32,174 bases of DNA from Pseudomonadales bacterium (GTDB lineage: Bacteria; Pseudomonadota; Gammaproteobacteria; Pseudomonadales; JAHRWD01): the NCBI GenBank assembly GCA_029210125.1, contig JARGPR010000019.1, positions 1 through 32,174 on the forward strand, given 5' to 3'. Shown piece by piece: positions 1 through 12,700 of this stretch (within the stretch, counting starts at the first letter, position 1; each line of letters starts with the position of its first letter). Made by a program: the position numbers and the translations under genes. A model generated the notes under the pieces. That model made no database searches, was not told where the DNA came from, and saw nothing but the letters and a program-made list of their open reading frames with translations.

Positions 1-439
1 TGCTAATCAGCAGGAAATCCATCGAGGTGTAGTGTCGATGTCTACGGGATCGGCTGCGCCGTGCCCGTGTACGCCTGTGTGCTTTCGAGGGCCGATAAGC
101 GCCATCGGTGATATGACCACGGTTGCGATCAAATTCACGATACAGGTTGGAATAATGATGCTTCAGTAAGGCCTTGCTGACATGGGGCTGATAACGTTAC
201 TGTTTCTTCATAGGTGAGCTGCATAGTTGTATATAAGACATTTAAGATATTTACTTACCCTCCTTCTTGCTGGAATAGCATAAGGCTTATTTTAGGGCTC
301 ACCTTCCTAATTATTAGTAGTGTCGCGGTTAGTTTATGAATTCGGCATCGGTTACAATTGTGGAGTTTCGGTCGTACATAAGGTTGCGCCGAATAAGCCG
401 CTAAACGCGATTTATGTGTCAATAGAGAAATAGATAAAA
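1..439. other. Noncoding stretch with an imperfect inverted repeat
   Basis: No convincing gene is visible in these bases. The only structure is an imperfect inverted repeat: TCGCGGTTAG (323-332) pairs with CTAAACGCGA (401-410) with one mismatch, and ATTCGGC (340-346) pairs with GCCGAAT (388-394). The two arms are offset by one base between the paired blocks, so it would fold as a long interrupted hairpin just upstream of the DUF2798 gene. The order of its GTT and AAC elements is opposite to that of an attC site. Its function is unknown. Confidence 0.4.
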
Positions 440-658
440 TTGATTCCAAAGAAATATACCTCATATGTATTTTCATTTTTCATGGCATTATTGATGTCTT
501 TCATTATGTCACTTGTGATTAGTATTTTTAATTTTGGTCTGATAGAAGGCATTATTTCAATTTGGATCAAGGCTTGGGGTTTTGCATTTATCATTGCTTT
601 TCCAATTGTAAGAAAGCTAGTAGCTCTAATTGTTGAAAATAATGAAGAGAGCGCGTAG
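440..658 (+). CDS. DUF2798 family small membrane protein
   Basis: This 72-residue protein has two hydrophobic segments, roughly residues 8-28 and 38-60, with a short polar C-terminus. The N-terminal pattern IPKKY followed by VFSFFMALLMS, and the second segment containing AWGFAFIIAFP, match the DUF2798 family as I know it (small two-helix membrane proteins of unknown function). The start is a TTG, because a stop codon lies three codons upstream and no ATG or GTG is available. No strong ribosome binding site is visible. The gene is AT-rich and stands alone between noncoding DNA and the RibD-type gene, a setting common for mobile cassette genes. No biochemical function can be assigned. Confidence 0.7.
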   Translation: MIPKKYTSYVFSFFMALLMSFIMSLVISIFNFGLIEGIISIWIKAWGFAFIIAFPIVRKLVALIVENNEESA

Positions 659-759
659 CCATCTAAAAAAATCGTCAGATAGCGATTCACATGATGCCTT
701 CTCCTGGGCGCGATGTCGGATGAGCATAGACGTTATAGGCTTAGGGAATTATTGTTTTT

Positions 760-1188
760 GTGAATCACTCTGACTTTATGTTGCTGGCTTTGAATGCATC
801 GAAAAACGCTTTACCAGCCTGCATACCGAACCCGCCTGTGGGTTGTGTACTAGTAAAAAATGGGGAAGTATTAACGGAAGGTTTTACTCAATCTATTGGT
901 GGCAATCACGCTGAAGCTGAAGCTATAAACAAATACTCAGGCTCCTTAGATGGCGTGACAGCTTATGTAACACTCGAACCTTGCGCATTTGAAGGGCGCA
1001 CGCCTTCCTGTGCGAAGATGCTTGCGGGCAGTAATATTTCAAAGGTTGTAGTTGCTGTTACCGATCCTGACCCAAGAAATAACGGCAAAGGGATATATAT
1101 ATTAAAAGCATCAGGCGTTGAGGTGATGGTTGGTGTGGCACAGGAGCCTGTAATGGAATTTATTGCACAGTATTTAGGTCAGTCGTAA
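760..1188 (+). CDS. Stand-alone RibD-type deaminase domain protein
   Basis: This 142-residue protein is a zinc-dependent deaminase of the cytidine deaminase fold, closest to the N-terminal half of RibD (diaminohydroxyphosphoribosylamino-pyrimidine deaminase). The zinc site is visible as HAE (His50, Glu52) and PCAFEGRTPSC (Cys75, Cys84), and the substrate-site motif PNPPVGC lies at 23-29. Full RibD is about 360 residues because a reductase domain follows; here the protein ends after the deaminase, and no reductase reading frame continues downstream. It may be a free pyrimidine or nucleoside-type deaminase rather than a riboflavin enzyme. The start is taken as GTG at 760; an ATG seven codons in would remove part of helix 1. 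It is convergent with the TonB receptor gene. Confidence 0.85.
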   Translation: MNHSDFMLLALNASKNALPACIPNPPVGCVLVKNGEVLTEGFTQSIGGNHAEAEAINKYSGSLDGVTAYVTLEPCAFEGRTPSCAKMLAGSNISKVVVAVTDPDPRNNGKGIYILKASGVEVMVGVAQEPVMEFIAQYLGQS

Positions 1189-1195
1189 ACAGCTC

Positions 1196-1291
1196 ATAAC
1201 AAATGACTTGGATAAAAAAAACCTTTCCCTGCAGCTAATAATTAATTTTTCAGTCCCGACCGTTGCGATCCATCGCGCTTAATTTCGTTAT
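1196..1291 (+). repeat. Possible degenerate attC-like site
   Basis: Just after the RibD-type gene, ATAACAAA (1196-1203) can pair with TTTCGTTAT (1283-1291), leaving one unpaired base, and TGGAT (1209-1213) pairs with ATCCA (1268-1272). This nested, imperfect pairing with an extrahelical base resembles an integron attC site. The right-hand core GTTATCC does not fit the GTTRRRY consensus, so the call is weak. Confidence 0.3.
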
Positions 1292-1312
1292 CCAAAAGAT
1301 ACCAAACCTCTG

Positions 1313-3283
1313 CTAAAAACTACTATCAAACCCAAGGTAATAAAAACGGCCTCTCTCGGCAAAATCGAGTACTGGGGCTTTGTCTTCCAGACGGACGTTA
1401 CCTATATTATCAACCCCTGCCGTTACCCTGTATTTATTCTCAAATTGCTTGCTTATATTAAAGTGCCAGAGTGTGTAGTGAGGGATGTTTATTTGGTTGC
1501 CCAGTTGTCCGTACTGTACCTGTGTTCCAATATGCTCCATACGTATGGCAGCATTTAATGCTCTTTGAGCCAGGTTCATATTGAGCCGGGCATTGGCTGA
1601 GTTCTTGGGTCTTTCAGGCAGCCGCAGGCCGGTGCTTCGGTTCTCGGCTTTCATATAAGTATGATTCAGGCTGAAGCTAAATATCTCGCTAAGTTCTAGT
1701 GAAACTTCTGTTTCAATACCTTGTGTAAGCGCTTCGTCGATATTTTCATAATGATAGGTACGCCCAAAGGGCAGCGCGCAGGAAGCAATACACTGAAGCT
1801 GGATCAGGTCATCAATCTCATTGTGGAAAAAGGTCATGCCCAATTGGTATAGCGGCTCTGCCCACAAAACTGCCAGTTCATAATTATCACTGGTTTCTGG
1901 GTCAACATTAGGGTTGCCTACGAACGTGAATGGACCAATAAAACTGTAATTTGGGGATATTTGCTTGATGGTAGGTGCTTTAAAGCCATGCCCATATCCA
2001 CCTTTAATGGTAAGTTGGTCGGTATGGTGATAAACAAGGTAGAGCCGGGGGCTATATTCGAGCCCGTAGGTTTCGTGATCATCGCCACGTAGACCGGCGG
2101 TTAGCATCAGATTATCAAGTAGTTCAACCTCGTCCTGAATAAACAGCGCTTTATGACTGATCTCATCTTTGCCATTTGTGATAGCGGGATGACTCAAGCT
2201 CTCGGTTCTGTATTCGACGCCAACTGTAGCGAACTGTCTATCAAACAGGGGGAAACTGATGTGTCCGTCAAAAACCCTGTCCTCCAAGTCCTGTGGAACT
2301 GTGGGAGTCACTCCGTTTGTGCGAGTATTGAGCTGCTCAAATCTACTTTTGTAAGCGCCGATGTGGAGCAGAGTACTGTTAAAAGTACCGTCATAACCGA
2401 TCGAATAGTGACTGCGATCTAGATCATAGGTGCTCGTGTAATAGGGCGGTGTGGCTCGGTCGATGGCATTGTGTGAACGCTCTTCATCGGCCTGCGCTAT
2501 CTCCAATTCAAAACGATGATCCTGCCATGGGGTAAGGGTTAAGCGGGCCAGGTATTCGGCTAACTCCTTGCCTTCCAGTTCTGATAGCTGCGAGTCTTCT
2601 TTGAGCTCGGTATCCGCCTGGTCGAAATAGGACCCACTGAGTGTCAGCCCGGCGTATTGACCAATCGGCCCTGCGGCAAATACCCCGATGCTGGCCTCTT
2701 CGCCACCTAAATTGCCGGAGGGCGTGCCCGCACGCATCTGGATGGCCGCTTCCCATTTTTCAGGTACCGGGCGAGTAATGATATTAATCACGCCGCCAAG
2801 CGCTTCGGAGCCATAAAGCGCTGACAATGGGCCACGAATGATCTCTATTCGTTCAATCGCTGCGATTGGAACCTGATTGTACTGAAAGTTTGAATGCCCA
2901 AGAATATTGTCGGTTGTGGTTGTACGCTTGCCATTCAGAAGAATCAATGTTTGATGGCTATCCATTCCACGCAGGTTAATTACACCTCTGCCCCCCACAC
3001 CCCGGCTATTGGTGGTAATGCCGGTAGATTCTCGTACTGCCTGCATAATGTTTTCTATCGGGCTCTGTAGCAGTTCCTCCTTCGTGATGACCGTAATCGA
3101 TGCCGGGACATCTTTAAGTTGTGATTCGGTGAGTGTTGCTGTGACTACAATTCGCTCAAATTCGAGAGGTTTATCATCAGACTCTGCATATAGTGTTGCA
3201 GAAGCTAATGCGATGGCGAGTACCATGGCAGTTTGTACTAAGTATCTTTTAACGGGCGCAATGACATGGGGCGCTATGGCCAT
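1313..3283 (-). CDS. TonB-dependent outer membrane receptor
   Basis: This 656-residue protein has a signal peptide (about 1-33, ending around LYA), then a TonB-box-like segment FERIVVTA (about 42-49). A plug domain follows with DVPASITVITKEEL, LRGMDSHQTLILLNG and the conserved IERIEIIRGPLSALYGSEA GG stretch. The rest is a long beta-barrel ending in an aromatic-rich strand with terminal Phe, as expected for BAM recognition. The overall organisation is like the BtuB/CirA/siderophore group, so it likely takes up a metal chelate, heme or corrinoid; the substrate cannot be read from sequence. The start at 3283 has AAGGA eight bases upstream. It lies downstream of the nitrite reductase gene but behind a hairpin terminator, so it is probably expressed separately. 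Confidence 0.9.
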   Translation of the reverse strand: MAIAPHVIAPVKRYLVQTAMVLAIALASATLYAESDDKPLEFERIVVTATLTESQLKDVPASITVITKEELLQSPIENIMQAVRESTGITTNSRGVGGRGVINLRGMDSHQTLILLNGKRTTTTDNILGHSNFQYNQVPIAAIERIEIIRGPLSALYGSEALGGVINIITRPVPEKWEAAIQMRAGTPSGNLGGEEASIGVFAAGPIGQYAGLTLSGSYFDQADTELKEDSQLSELEGKELAEYLARLTLTPWQDHRFELEIAQADEERSHNAIDRATPPYYTSTYDLDRSHYSIGYDGTFNSTLLHIGAYKSRFEQLNTRTNGVTPTVPQDLEDRVFDGHISFPLFDRQFATVGVEYRTESLSHPAITNGKDEISHKALFIQDEVELLDNLMLTAGLRGDDHETYGLEYSPRLYLVYHHTDQLTIKGGYGHGFKAPTIKQISPNYSFIGPFTFVGNPNVDPETSDNYELAVLWAEPLYQLGMTFFHNEIDDLIQLQCIASCALPFGRTYHYENIDEALTQGIETEVSLELSEIFSFSLNHTYMKAENRSTGLRLPERPKNSANARLNMNLAQRALNAAIRMEHIGTQVQYGQLGNQINIPHYTLWHFNISKQFENKYRVTAGVDNIGNVRLEDKAPVLDFAERGRFYYLGFDSSF

Positions 3284-3353
3284 TGGGGGTTTCCTTATAT
3301 TAGTGAGAGCTGGTTTACAGTCTTAAATTGAATGGTTGTAACAAAAGCCGAAT

Positions 3354-3378
3354 AAAAAACGGGAAGCACAGGCTTCCC
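3354..3378 (-). terminator. Rho-independent terminator of the nitrite reductase gene
   Basis: GGGAAGC and GCTTCCC (3361-3378) form a perfect 7-bp stem with a 4-base loop. Read on the minus strand, the stem is followed by a run of six T (complement of 3354-3359). It sits 30 bases past the nirS stop codon and before the TonB receptor start. Confidence 0.85.
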
Positions 3379-3407
3379 ATTCTTTATTCGGTACTAGGTG
3401 TTAAGAA

Positions 3408-5420
<2,013 letters not shown>

Positions 5421-5421
5421 T

Positions 5422-5469
5422 TAGGAGCATTATCGGGCGGTGGCTCTAAGGAGCATTGACTTATATCAA
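5422..5469 (-). promoter_or_regulatory. FNR/DNR-type box and -10 element of nirS
   Basis: TTGAC-TTAT-ATCAA (5456-5469) matches the FNR/DNR consensus TTGAT-N4-ATCAA with one change. On the minus strand, GATAAT (complement of 5429-5434) is a good -10 hexamer. The predicted transcription start near 5422 puts the box centre about 41 bases upstream, the usual class II activator position. The box is about 120 bases upstream of the nirS start, so control by the adjacent Crp/Fnr protein is likely. Confidence 0.8.
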
Positions 5470-5522
5470 GATGATCAATTCAATAATTGAGCGGCGTCAA
5501 TTAAATTACCAATAGGTAACAT

Positions 5523-6242
5523 CTAGGTTTCTATACGGATCAATTCACGTAGTTTTTCAACGTTCATCAGGGTTATTTTTGAGCCCTTAAGCTTAATTAA
5601 CCCTTGTTCAGATAGTACCTTCAATGTTCGGGAAAGTGTTTCGGGCTTAATAGACAGGCGCGATGCAATCACGTGCTTGGGCGCGGCCAAAGAAAATTCA
5701 GTACTGCTATTATCTTCCTCTGGAATGTCGCTCAATAGATAGGAGATCAGCCGGAAATTGGCATTATGCAATGTAAGCCGATCCATTTCGCTGACCATCC
5801 AGTGAAGCCGTTGGCTGATTTTACCCAGCAACGCAATACACAATTCGTTTGAGCCGTTCAGCAGCTGTAGATAGTTTTTCGCCTGAATGCCCACAACAAC
5901 GGACTTCGAAACGGCAACGGAAGTGACGGGATATTTGGAACCTCCGGAAAACAACACCCCCTCCGCGAAGGTTTGCCTGGGTCTAATGATTTCCAGAACC
6001 TTCTGATCTCCACTGGGAGCTAGTCGCTGTAACTTCACCCCTCCTGAAATCAGCAGGTAAATATCGGTCAGCGCGGCTCCCTGATGAAAGAGCACACAAC
6101 CCTTCGGTAGCTGCCATGCATGAGCTGTTTGTACAACCTGCATAAATTGTTCATCACTCAGGGGCTGTAATAAAACACAGCTCCGCATCATATCCAAAAC
6201 GGTATGGTCCAGTTCGACACGTTCTATCGTTTTACTTCTCAT
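5523..6242 (-). CDS. dnr: Crp/Fnr family regulator, DNR-like
   Basis: This 239-residue regulator has an N-terminal cyclic-nucleotide-binding-type sensor barrel (about 20-140), a long dimerisation helix (about 140-165) and a C-terminal winged helix-turn-helix. The recognition helix contains PETLSR, the E-x-x-S-R arrangement that reads TTGAT half-sites. It lacks the N-terminal cysteine cluster that holds the iron-sulfur cluster in FNR (only Cys22 is near that region), which points to the DNR/NnrR type, thought to sense nitric oxide through heme. It lies immediately upstream of nirS on the same strand, and the nirS promoter carries a matching box. I infer that it activates nirS when oxygen is low and nitric oxide or nitrite is present. 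The Crp/Fnr call is firm; the DNR subtype is an inference. Confidence 0.88.
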   Translation of the reverse strand: MRSKTIERVELDHTVLDMMRSCVLLQPLSDEQFMQVVQTAHAWQLPKGCVLFHQGAALTDIYLLISGGVKLQRLAPSGDQKVLEIIRPRQTFAEGVLFSGGSKYPVTSVAVSKSVVVGIQAKNYLQLLNGSNELCIALLGKISQRLHWMVSEMDRLTLHNANFRLISYLLSDIPEEDNSSTEFSLAAPKHVIASRLSIKPETLSRTLKVLSEQGLIKLKGSKITLMNVEKLRELIRIET

Positions 6243-6331
6243 GGGTCTATATTAAGTCGCTATCAATTTGGATTAACGGTACAGGTACTACTGAACGCCA
6301 TTGTATAGCAGCAGCATTCCAGGCACAGCTA

Positions 6332-7093
6332 TTACTCATACATAAACCGATACGCAACCAGGCCCACGCGCTCATGTATTAATTTATAATTCAGGTCAAA
6401 AGATTTCGCGCTGGGGAGAAAATCCATCAATTCCCAACCTTTCATATGACTGCTGGAATAACCGGCTGGCGCGGGGATCACTTCAAAGCCCATTCGTTCG
6501 AAGCTATGTAGCGATCGATCCATGTGGTAAGCCTCGGTCACCAGCACAATTTTCTGAATGTTTTGCGGTAATAAAATCTCCGCACTGTTCTGTGCGTTTT
6601 CCAAGGTGGTTCGGCTGCGCCGCTCTAGCCAGCGCGCCTCTACATCGCTATATTTTTTTAATGTTTGAGCCATGAGCTGCGCTTCGCTAATGGCTGATCC
6701 GCGTCCTACGCCGCCGGTCAGCAGCAATGGCAGCTTGGTCTGTTTATGCAAATATGCACCCTGCAAAACCCGATTTAATGCGCCAATCTTGACGACATCA
6801 CCGCCATATTCCGGTAAACGTTTGTCGCTACCGCCACCCAATACCACAATTGCGCCCGCATCTTTAAGGCGCACATCATCAATGCTCAAGGAGGGATAAT
6901 CCTCAAGGGAATCACTCAGCAATATTACCAGTGCCGGTGTACTAAACAGGTAGGAGCCCAACAGGGAAAACAGCAGCAATAGCCTGGCAACTCTCGGTCG
7001 CCAGCTCAGCAACAGAAAACCAAGCAATCCGGCGAAAATCAGCAACCCCGGGGGTAGAAACAGTGCTTTCAGGAAAGAACGAATCAGTAGCAA
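6332..7093 (-). CDS. DUF218 (YdcF/ElyC/SanA-like) envelope protein
   Basis: This 253-residue protein has two N-terminal hydrophobic helices (about 8-30 and 36-58), followed by a DUF218 domain facing the periplasm. The domain shows AIVVLGGGSDKRLPEYG, LLLTGGVGRG, ARWLERRSRTTLENAQNS and KIVLVTEAYHMDRSLHSFERMGFEVIPAP, which are the usual conserved blocks. ElyC, the best-known member with this two-helix layout, is linked to peptidoglycan and lipid-carrier homeostasis in E. coli. The molecular reaction is not established. It is about 90 bases upstream of the Crp/Fnr gene on the same strand and divergent from leuS. No regulatory link with denitrification is evident. Confidence 0.88.
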   Translation of the reverse strand: MLLIRSFLKALFLPPGLLIFAGLLGFLLLSWRPRVARLLLLFSLLGSYLFSTPALVILLSDSLEDYPSLSIDDVRLKDAGAIVVLGGGSDKRLPEYGGDVVKIGALNRVLQGAYLHKQTKLPLLLTGGVGRGSAISEAQLMAQTLKKYSDVEARWLERRSRTTLENAQNSAEILLPQNIQKIVLVTEAYHMDRSLHSFERMGFEVIPAPAGYSSSHMKGWELMDFLPSAKSFDLNYKLIHERVGLVAYRFMYE

Positions 7094-7325
7094 AACATAG
7101 TCTCGGTAGTTTTATCTGTAGTTGGAATCATCTAAATTTCAGGGTGCTAGTACAAGTTATAATTGCAGTTTGTAAACCTACGATGAACGCGCCCGTATTA
7201 GCATCTCATTAGCGCATCAAAATTTGGGCTTGGCGGCCATCAAAGCTATATGTAATCACCGGTCTGCGGTATCCTACTCGGCTTTACTGGACTCAACCTT
7301 TTTTAGGGCCGCTCCAGGATTTTAG

Positions 7326-9848
<2,523 letters not shown>

Positions 9849-9925
9849 CGTTGTTATTTGAACCCCGTAGCATCAGCAGCAAAAAAAGCGTCCGCTACAG
9901 GACCCTGGAAATCGGATCTCACAAT

Positions 9926-10516
9926 ATGATTTTACGTAGCACTCAGCTTAATATCGTCTGCCAACGTTTATGCAAAGGCTTTGTACTTGTCGTGCTGCTA
10001 GTGCAGCTGGCAAGTTGCGGGTATCAACTGCGCGATACATCTGCTGCTGCCAACCAAGGATCTGCGGTTACTGAGCTGGGCCCACTTTATATTGATAGCG
10101 ACGACAATACGCCGTTTTATTCGCTGCTGCGATCAAAGCTGAACGCAGCGTCCATCACATTAACAACAGACCAAAGCAAAAGCCGTTACCGGCTCAAAGT
10201 GTATGGTTTCAAGAATCAGCAGCAGCCACTATCCTATGCAAAAAATGGTGATGTTTACGAATACCGGCACCAGGCTAGCCTGGCGTTCCAGCTCACCGAT
10301 GCCAACAACTTCTCAGCGATTAATGCCACACGTCTAAAGGCTGAGGAAATCGTTCGTAGCGACCAAAACCGCCTTGCCGCCAGTCAGGCCAAAGCGACGC
10401 AGCTTCAACGGGAACTAGCACAAAAATTGGTCGACCAGATTTTCTGGGCATTAAAAACCGCTAGCATTCGAGTTCAATCAGCCCAACCTAAAAAATTCGT
10501 TACGCCAGCGAAATGA
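9926..10516 (+). CDS. lptE: LPS-assembly lipoprotein LptE
   Basis: LptE plugs the outer-membrane LptD barrel and helps deliver lipopolysaccharide to the cell surface. The protein has a lipoprotein signal with a hydrophobic core and lipobox LASC, followed by GYQLRD, the usual start of mature LptE. The remainder is a small alpha/beta domain with alternating polar strands and a C-terminal amphipathic helix. I chose ATG at 9926, which gives a normal lipoprotein signal; the longer frame from a TTG at 9851 would add 25 charged residues before it. It lies 77 bases after leuS, and its stop codon overlaps the holA start, which fixes the operon leuS-lptE-holA. The family diverges strongly in sequence, so the operon position is a main part of the evidence. 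Confidence 0.9.
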   Translation: MILRSTQLNIVCQRLCKGFVLVVLLVQLASCGYQLRDTSAAANQGSAVTELGPLYIDSDDNTPFYSLLRSKLNAASITLTTDQSKSRYRLKVYGFKNQQQPLSYAKNGDVYEYRHQASLAFQLTDANNFSAINATRLKAEEIVRSDQNRLAASQAKATQLQRELAQKLVDQIFWALKTASIRVQSAQPKKFVTPAK

Positions 10517-11523
10517 AGCTAGATCTTCAGCAACTTCCCGCGCATCTAAACCATTCACCACAATCGATCTATCTTGTGTGCGGGGACGAAACCCTGTTGG
10601 TGGATGAGGCCTGTGATCAAATCCGCAACTCCGCCAAAACCAGCGGTTATGACGACCGGCAGGTCTACCAGATCGACGCGCAATTCGACTGGCAGCAACT
10701 GATGGTTGCGACAGGCACTCTGTCGCTATTTTCACAAAAACGAATTCTGGAACTTAGGCTTGCTGCCAAGCAGCCTGGCAATGATGGCCGCACCGCACTA
10801 CAAAACTATGCGGAAAATCCCAACCCCGATGATCTGTGGTTGATCCGCTCCGGCAAGCTGGAAAAAAGTACCCAAAATACAAAATGGTTTAAGGCGGTTG
10901 AAAAGGCCGGAGTCGTCATACTGATTCAACCCGTCAGCCCCGCCCAGCTACCCAACTGGGTTCGCCAGCGCATGCAGAAAGCCGGACTTAAACCCACCGC
11001 TGAAGCGGTGCAAATGCTGGCGGATCAGGTTGAGGGCAACTTGCTGGCGGCATCCCAGGAGATTGAAAAAATCCAACTGCTGGCCAGTAACCCAGTTATC
11101 GACGGCGACATGATCACCGAAATGGTCACCAACAATGCCCGCTACAGTGTATTTACCCTGGTGGACCGTATACTCGATGGTCAGACTGAATCTGCCCTGC
11201 GGGTACTGCACGGTTTAAAAGCCGAATCCGCTGAGACACAACTAGTGATCTGGGCGCTCGCCCGTGAAATACGATTACTCATCGAGTTAACCGACTGCCT
11301 TCAAAACCGCCGACCGGCTTCTGAGTTTTTCCGTATGCAGAAACCACCGATATGGGAAAGCCGGCAACGGTCGCTAAAACAGCGCCAGCAGCGTATACCG
11401 CTGGGCCGCCTGCAAACCAGCCTAAAACGCCTATTGCTGATCGACAAAATCACCAAAGGCGCTGCTACAGGTAATGCCTGGGAAGAGCTAGAAAGATTAT
11501 TGCTTTCTCTAGCCATCAGGTAG
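10513..11523 (+). CDS. holA: DNA polymerase III delta subunit
   Basis: The delta subunit opens the beta sliding clamp as part of the clamp-loader complex. This 336-residue protein has the typical N-terminus (IYLVCGDETLLVDEACDQIR), the segment FSQKRILELRLA, the AAA-like middle with LLAASQEIEKIQLLA, the VFTLVDRILDG stretch and a C-terminal helical collar ending with ERLLLSLA. Length and motif order match bacterial HolA. Its ATG overlaps the lptE stop codon by four bases (ATGA), implying translational coupling. It ends the housekeeping operon; the sulfotransferase gene starts 48 bases later with no obvious terminator between, so some read-through is possible. Confidence 0.95.
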   Translation: MKLDLQQLPAHLNHSPQSIYLVCGDETLLVDEACDQIRNSAKTSGYDDRQVYQIDAQFDWQQLMVATGTLSLFSQKRILELRLAAKQPGNDGRTALQNYAENPNPDDLWLIRSGKLEKSTQNTKWFKAVEKAGVVILIQPVSPAQLPNWVRQRMQKAGLKPTAEAVQMLADQVEGNLLAASQEIEKIQLLASNPVIDGDMITEMVTNNARYSVFTLVDRILDGQTESALRVLHGLKAESAETQLVIWALAREIRLLIELTDCLQNRRPASEFFRMQKPPIWESRQRSLKQRQQRIPLGRLQTSLKRLLLIDKITKGAATGNAWEELERLLLSLAIR

Positions 11524-11571
11524 TCTTACAAACAACAAATTCTGATAATAAAAATTACAACAGAGTTCAAC

Positions 11572-12513
11572 ATGTTAAAAAGCACAAACCTCACAGACCG
11601 GCCACAACTCACAGAAACCTATACCAGCATCGCAATGGAAAGTACACGCTGGAAAAATTTCGAGCCACGCCCAGACGATATTATTATCTGCACACCACCC
11701 AAATGTGGCACCACCTGGATGCAGATGATCTGCGCATTACTCATTTTTCAGGAACCTGAACTTGAAAAGCCATTGAGCGAATACTCCCCCTGGCTTGATA
11801 TGCTGGTTTTACCCATTAACGAAGTACTGGAAAAACTCAGCGCCCAAACCCACAGACGTTTTATTAAAACCCACACACCCCTCGATGGCTTGCCCTACTA
11901 CGACGATGTAACCTATCTATGCATTGGTCGAGATCCACGTGATGCCTTCATATCAATGCAGCCCCATCGTAAAAATATGAAGCCCGAAAAATTCATGGCC
12001 ATGCGGGAAAACGCTACCCACGAGGTTGTTTTACCGGATATGAATGAAGATGATCTGGGAGTTCGCTTTCAGCGCTGGATGACTGCATCCGGAAAAGACG
12101 GTGAACAGAGTAGTGCAGCATCCGCATCCGTACTGAACTTCGTTTCAACGTTTTGGCAGTACCGCCACCTCCCTAATATTCATTTTGTTCACTACCACGA
12201 TCTTAAAACCGATCTTCGTAAAGAGATGGAAAGAATCGCCAGCATTTTAAATATTGAAGTGCCCGAACAGAAATGGCCGATTCTAGTTAAAGCAGCTACC
12301 TTTGAGAGCATGAAATCAAACGCAGACAACATTGCACCGGATGCGGAAAAAAATCTCTGGCAAAACAATGCCGGATTTTTTAATAGCGGTAAAAACGGAC
12401 AGTGGAAGGAACAATTTTCTGAGGAAGATATTGCGGTTTATCATCAACAACTGAAGGAAAGAGCTTCGCCAGAACTTGCCCGCTGGCTTGAAAATGGCGG
12501 TGAGGTCAACTGA
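11572..12513 (+). CDS. PAPS-dependent sulfotransferase
   Basis: This 313-residue protein belongs to the Sulfotransfer_1 (SULT-like) family and should move a sulfuryl group from PAPS to an acceptor hydroxyl or amine. The 5'-phosphosulfate loop is TPPKCGTTWMQ with Lys44, the 3'-phosphate motif is IGRDPRDAFISMQ, and FIKTHTPLDGLP supplies the usual catalytic-region His-Thr segment. The C-terminal block KNGQWKEQF corresponds to the conserved R/KxGxxGxW-like PAPS-binding tail. No signal peptide is seen, so it is cytoplasmic; the acceptor is unknown. The last 75 or so codons are repeated as a decayed copy at 13622-13848, on the other side of the PEP-CTERM gene. A bidirectional terminator follows the gene. 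Confidence 0.92.
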   Translation: MLKSTNLTDRPQLTETYTSIAMESTRWKNFEPRPDDIIICTPPKCGTTWMQMICALLIFQEPELEKPLSEYSPWLDMLVLPINEVLEKLSAQTHRRFIKTHTPLDGLPYYDDVTYLCIGRDPRDAFISMQPHRKNMKPEKFMAMRENATHEVVLPDMNEDDLGVRFQRWMTASGKDGEQSSAASASVLNFVSTFWQYRHLPNIHFVHYHDLKTDLRKEMERIASILNIEVPEQKWPILVKAATFESMKSNADNIAPDAEKNLWQNNAGFFNSGKNGQWKEQFSEEDIAVYHQQLKERASPELARWLENGGEVN

Positions 12514-12613
12514 ACTAAAAATTATAAGTAGCATCGATGCTATCCAATATGAATATCTGCCAACACGATCAACAAGCGGGTTATAGCTAACACAATTTGT
12601 GTATTATCCAAAT

Positions 12614-12645
12614 AAAAAGGCCACATCAAATGATGTGGCCTTTTT
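12614..12645. terminator. Bidirectional rho-independent terminator
   Basis: AAAAAGGCCACATCA (12614-12628) and TGATGTGGCCTTTTT (12631-12645) are perfect inverted copies, giving a GC-rich stem flanked by A and T runs. It lies between the convergent sulfotransferase and PEP-CTERM genes and can terminate both. Confidence 0.93.
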
Positions 12646-12700
12646 ATAACGGTATCGGTCTAAATACCCAAACCTTTACCAGACAAGCATTCAATCGAAA

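Noticed and set aside
323..410. Inverted repeat with GTTAG and CTAAAC ends, considered as an attC site
   Set aside because: The GTT element comes first and the AAC element last, which is the reverse of attC order, so it cannot be a normal site.
723..742. CGTTATAGGC shared by the region before the RibD-type gene and the far right end (about 32110-32120)
   Set aside because: Only ten bases are shared and no surrounding similarity or attC-like fold was found.
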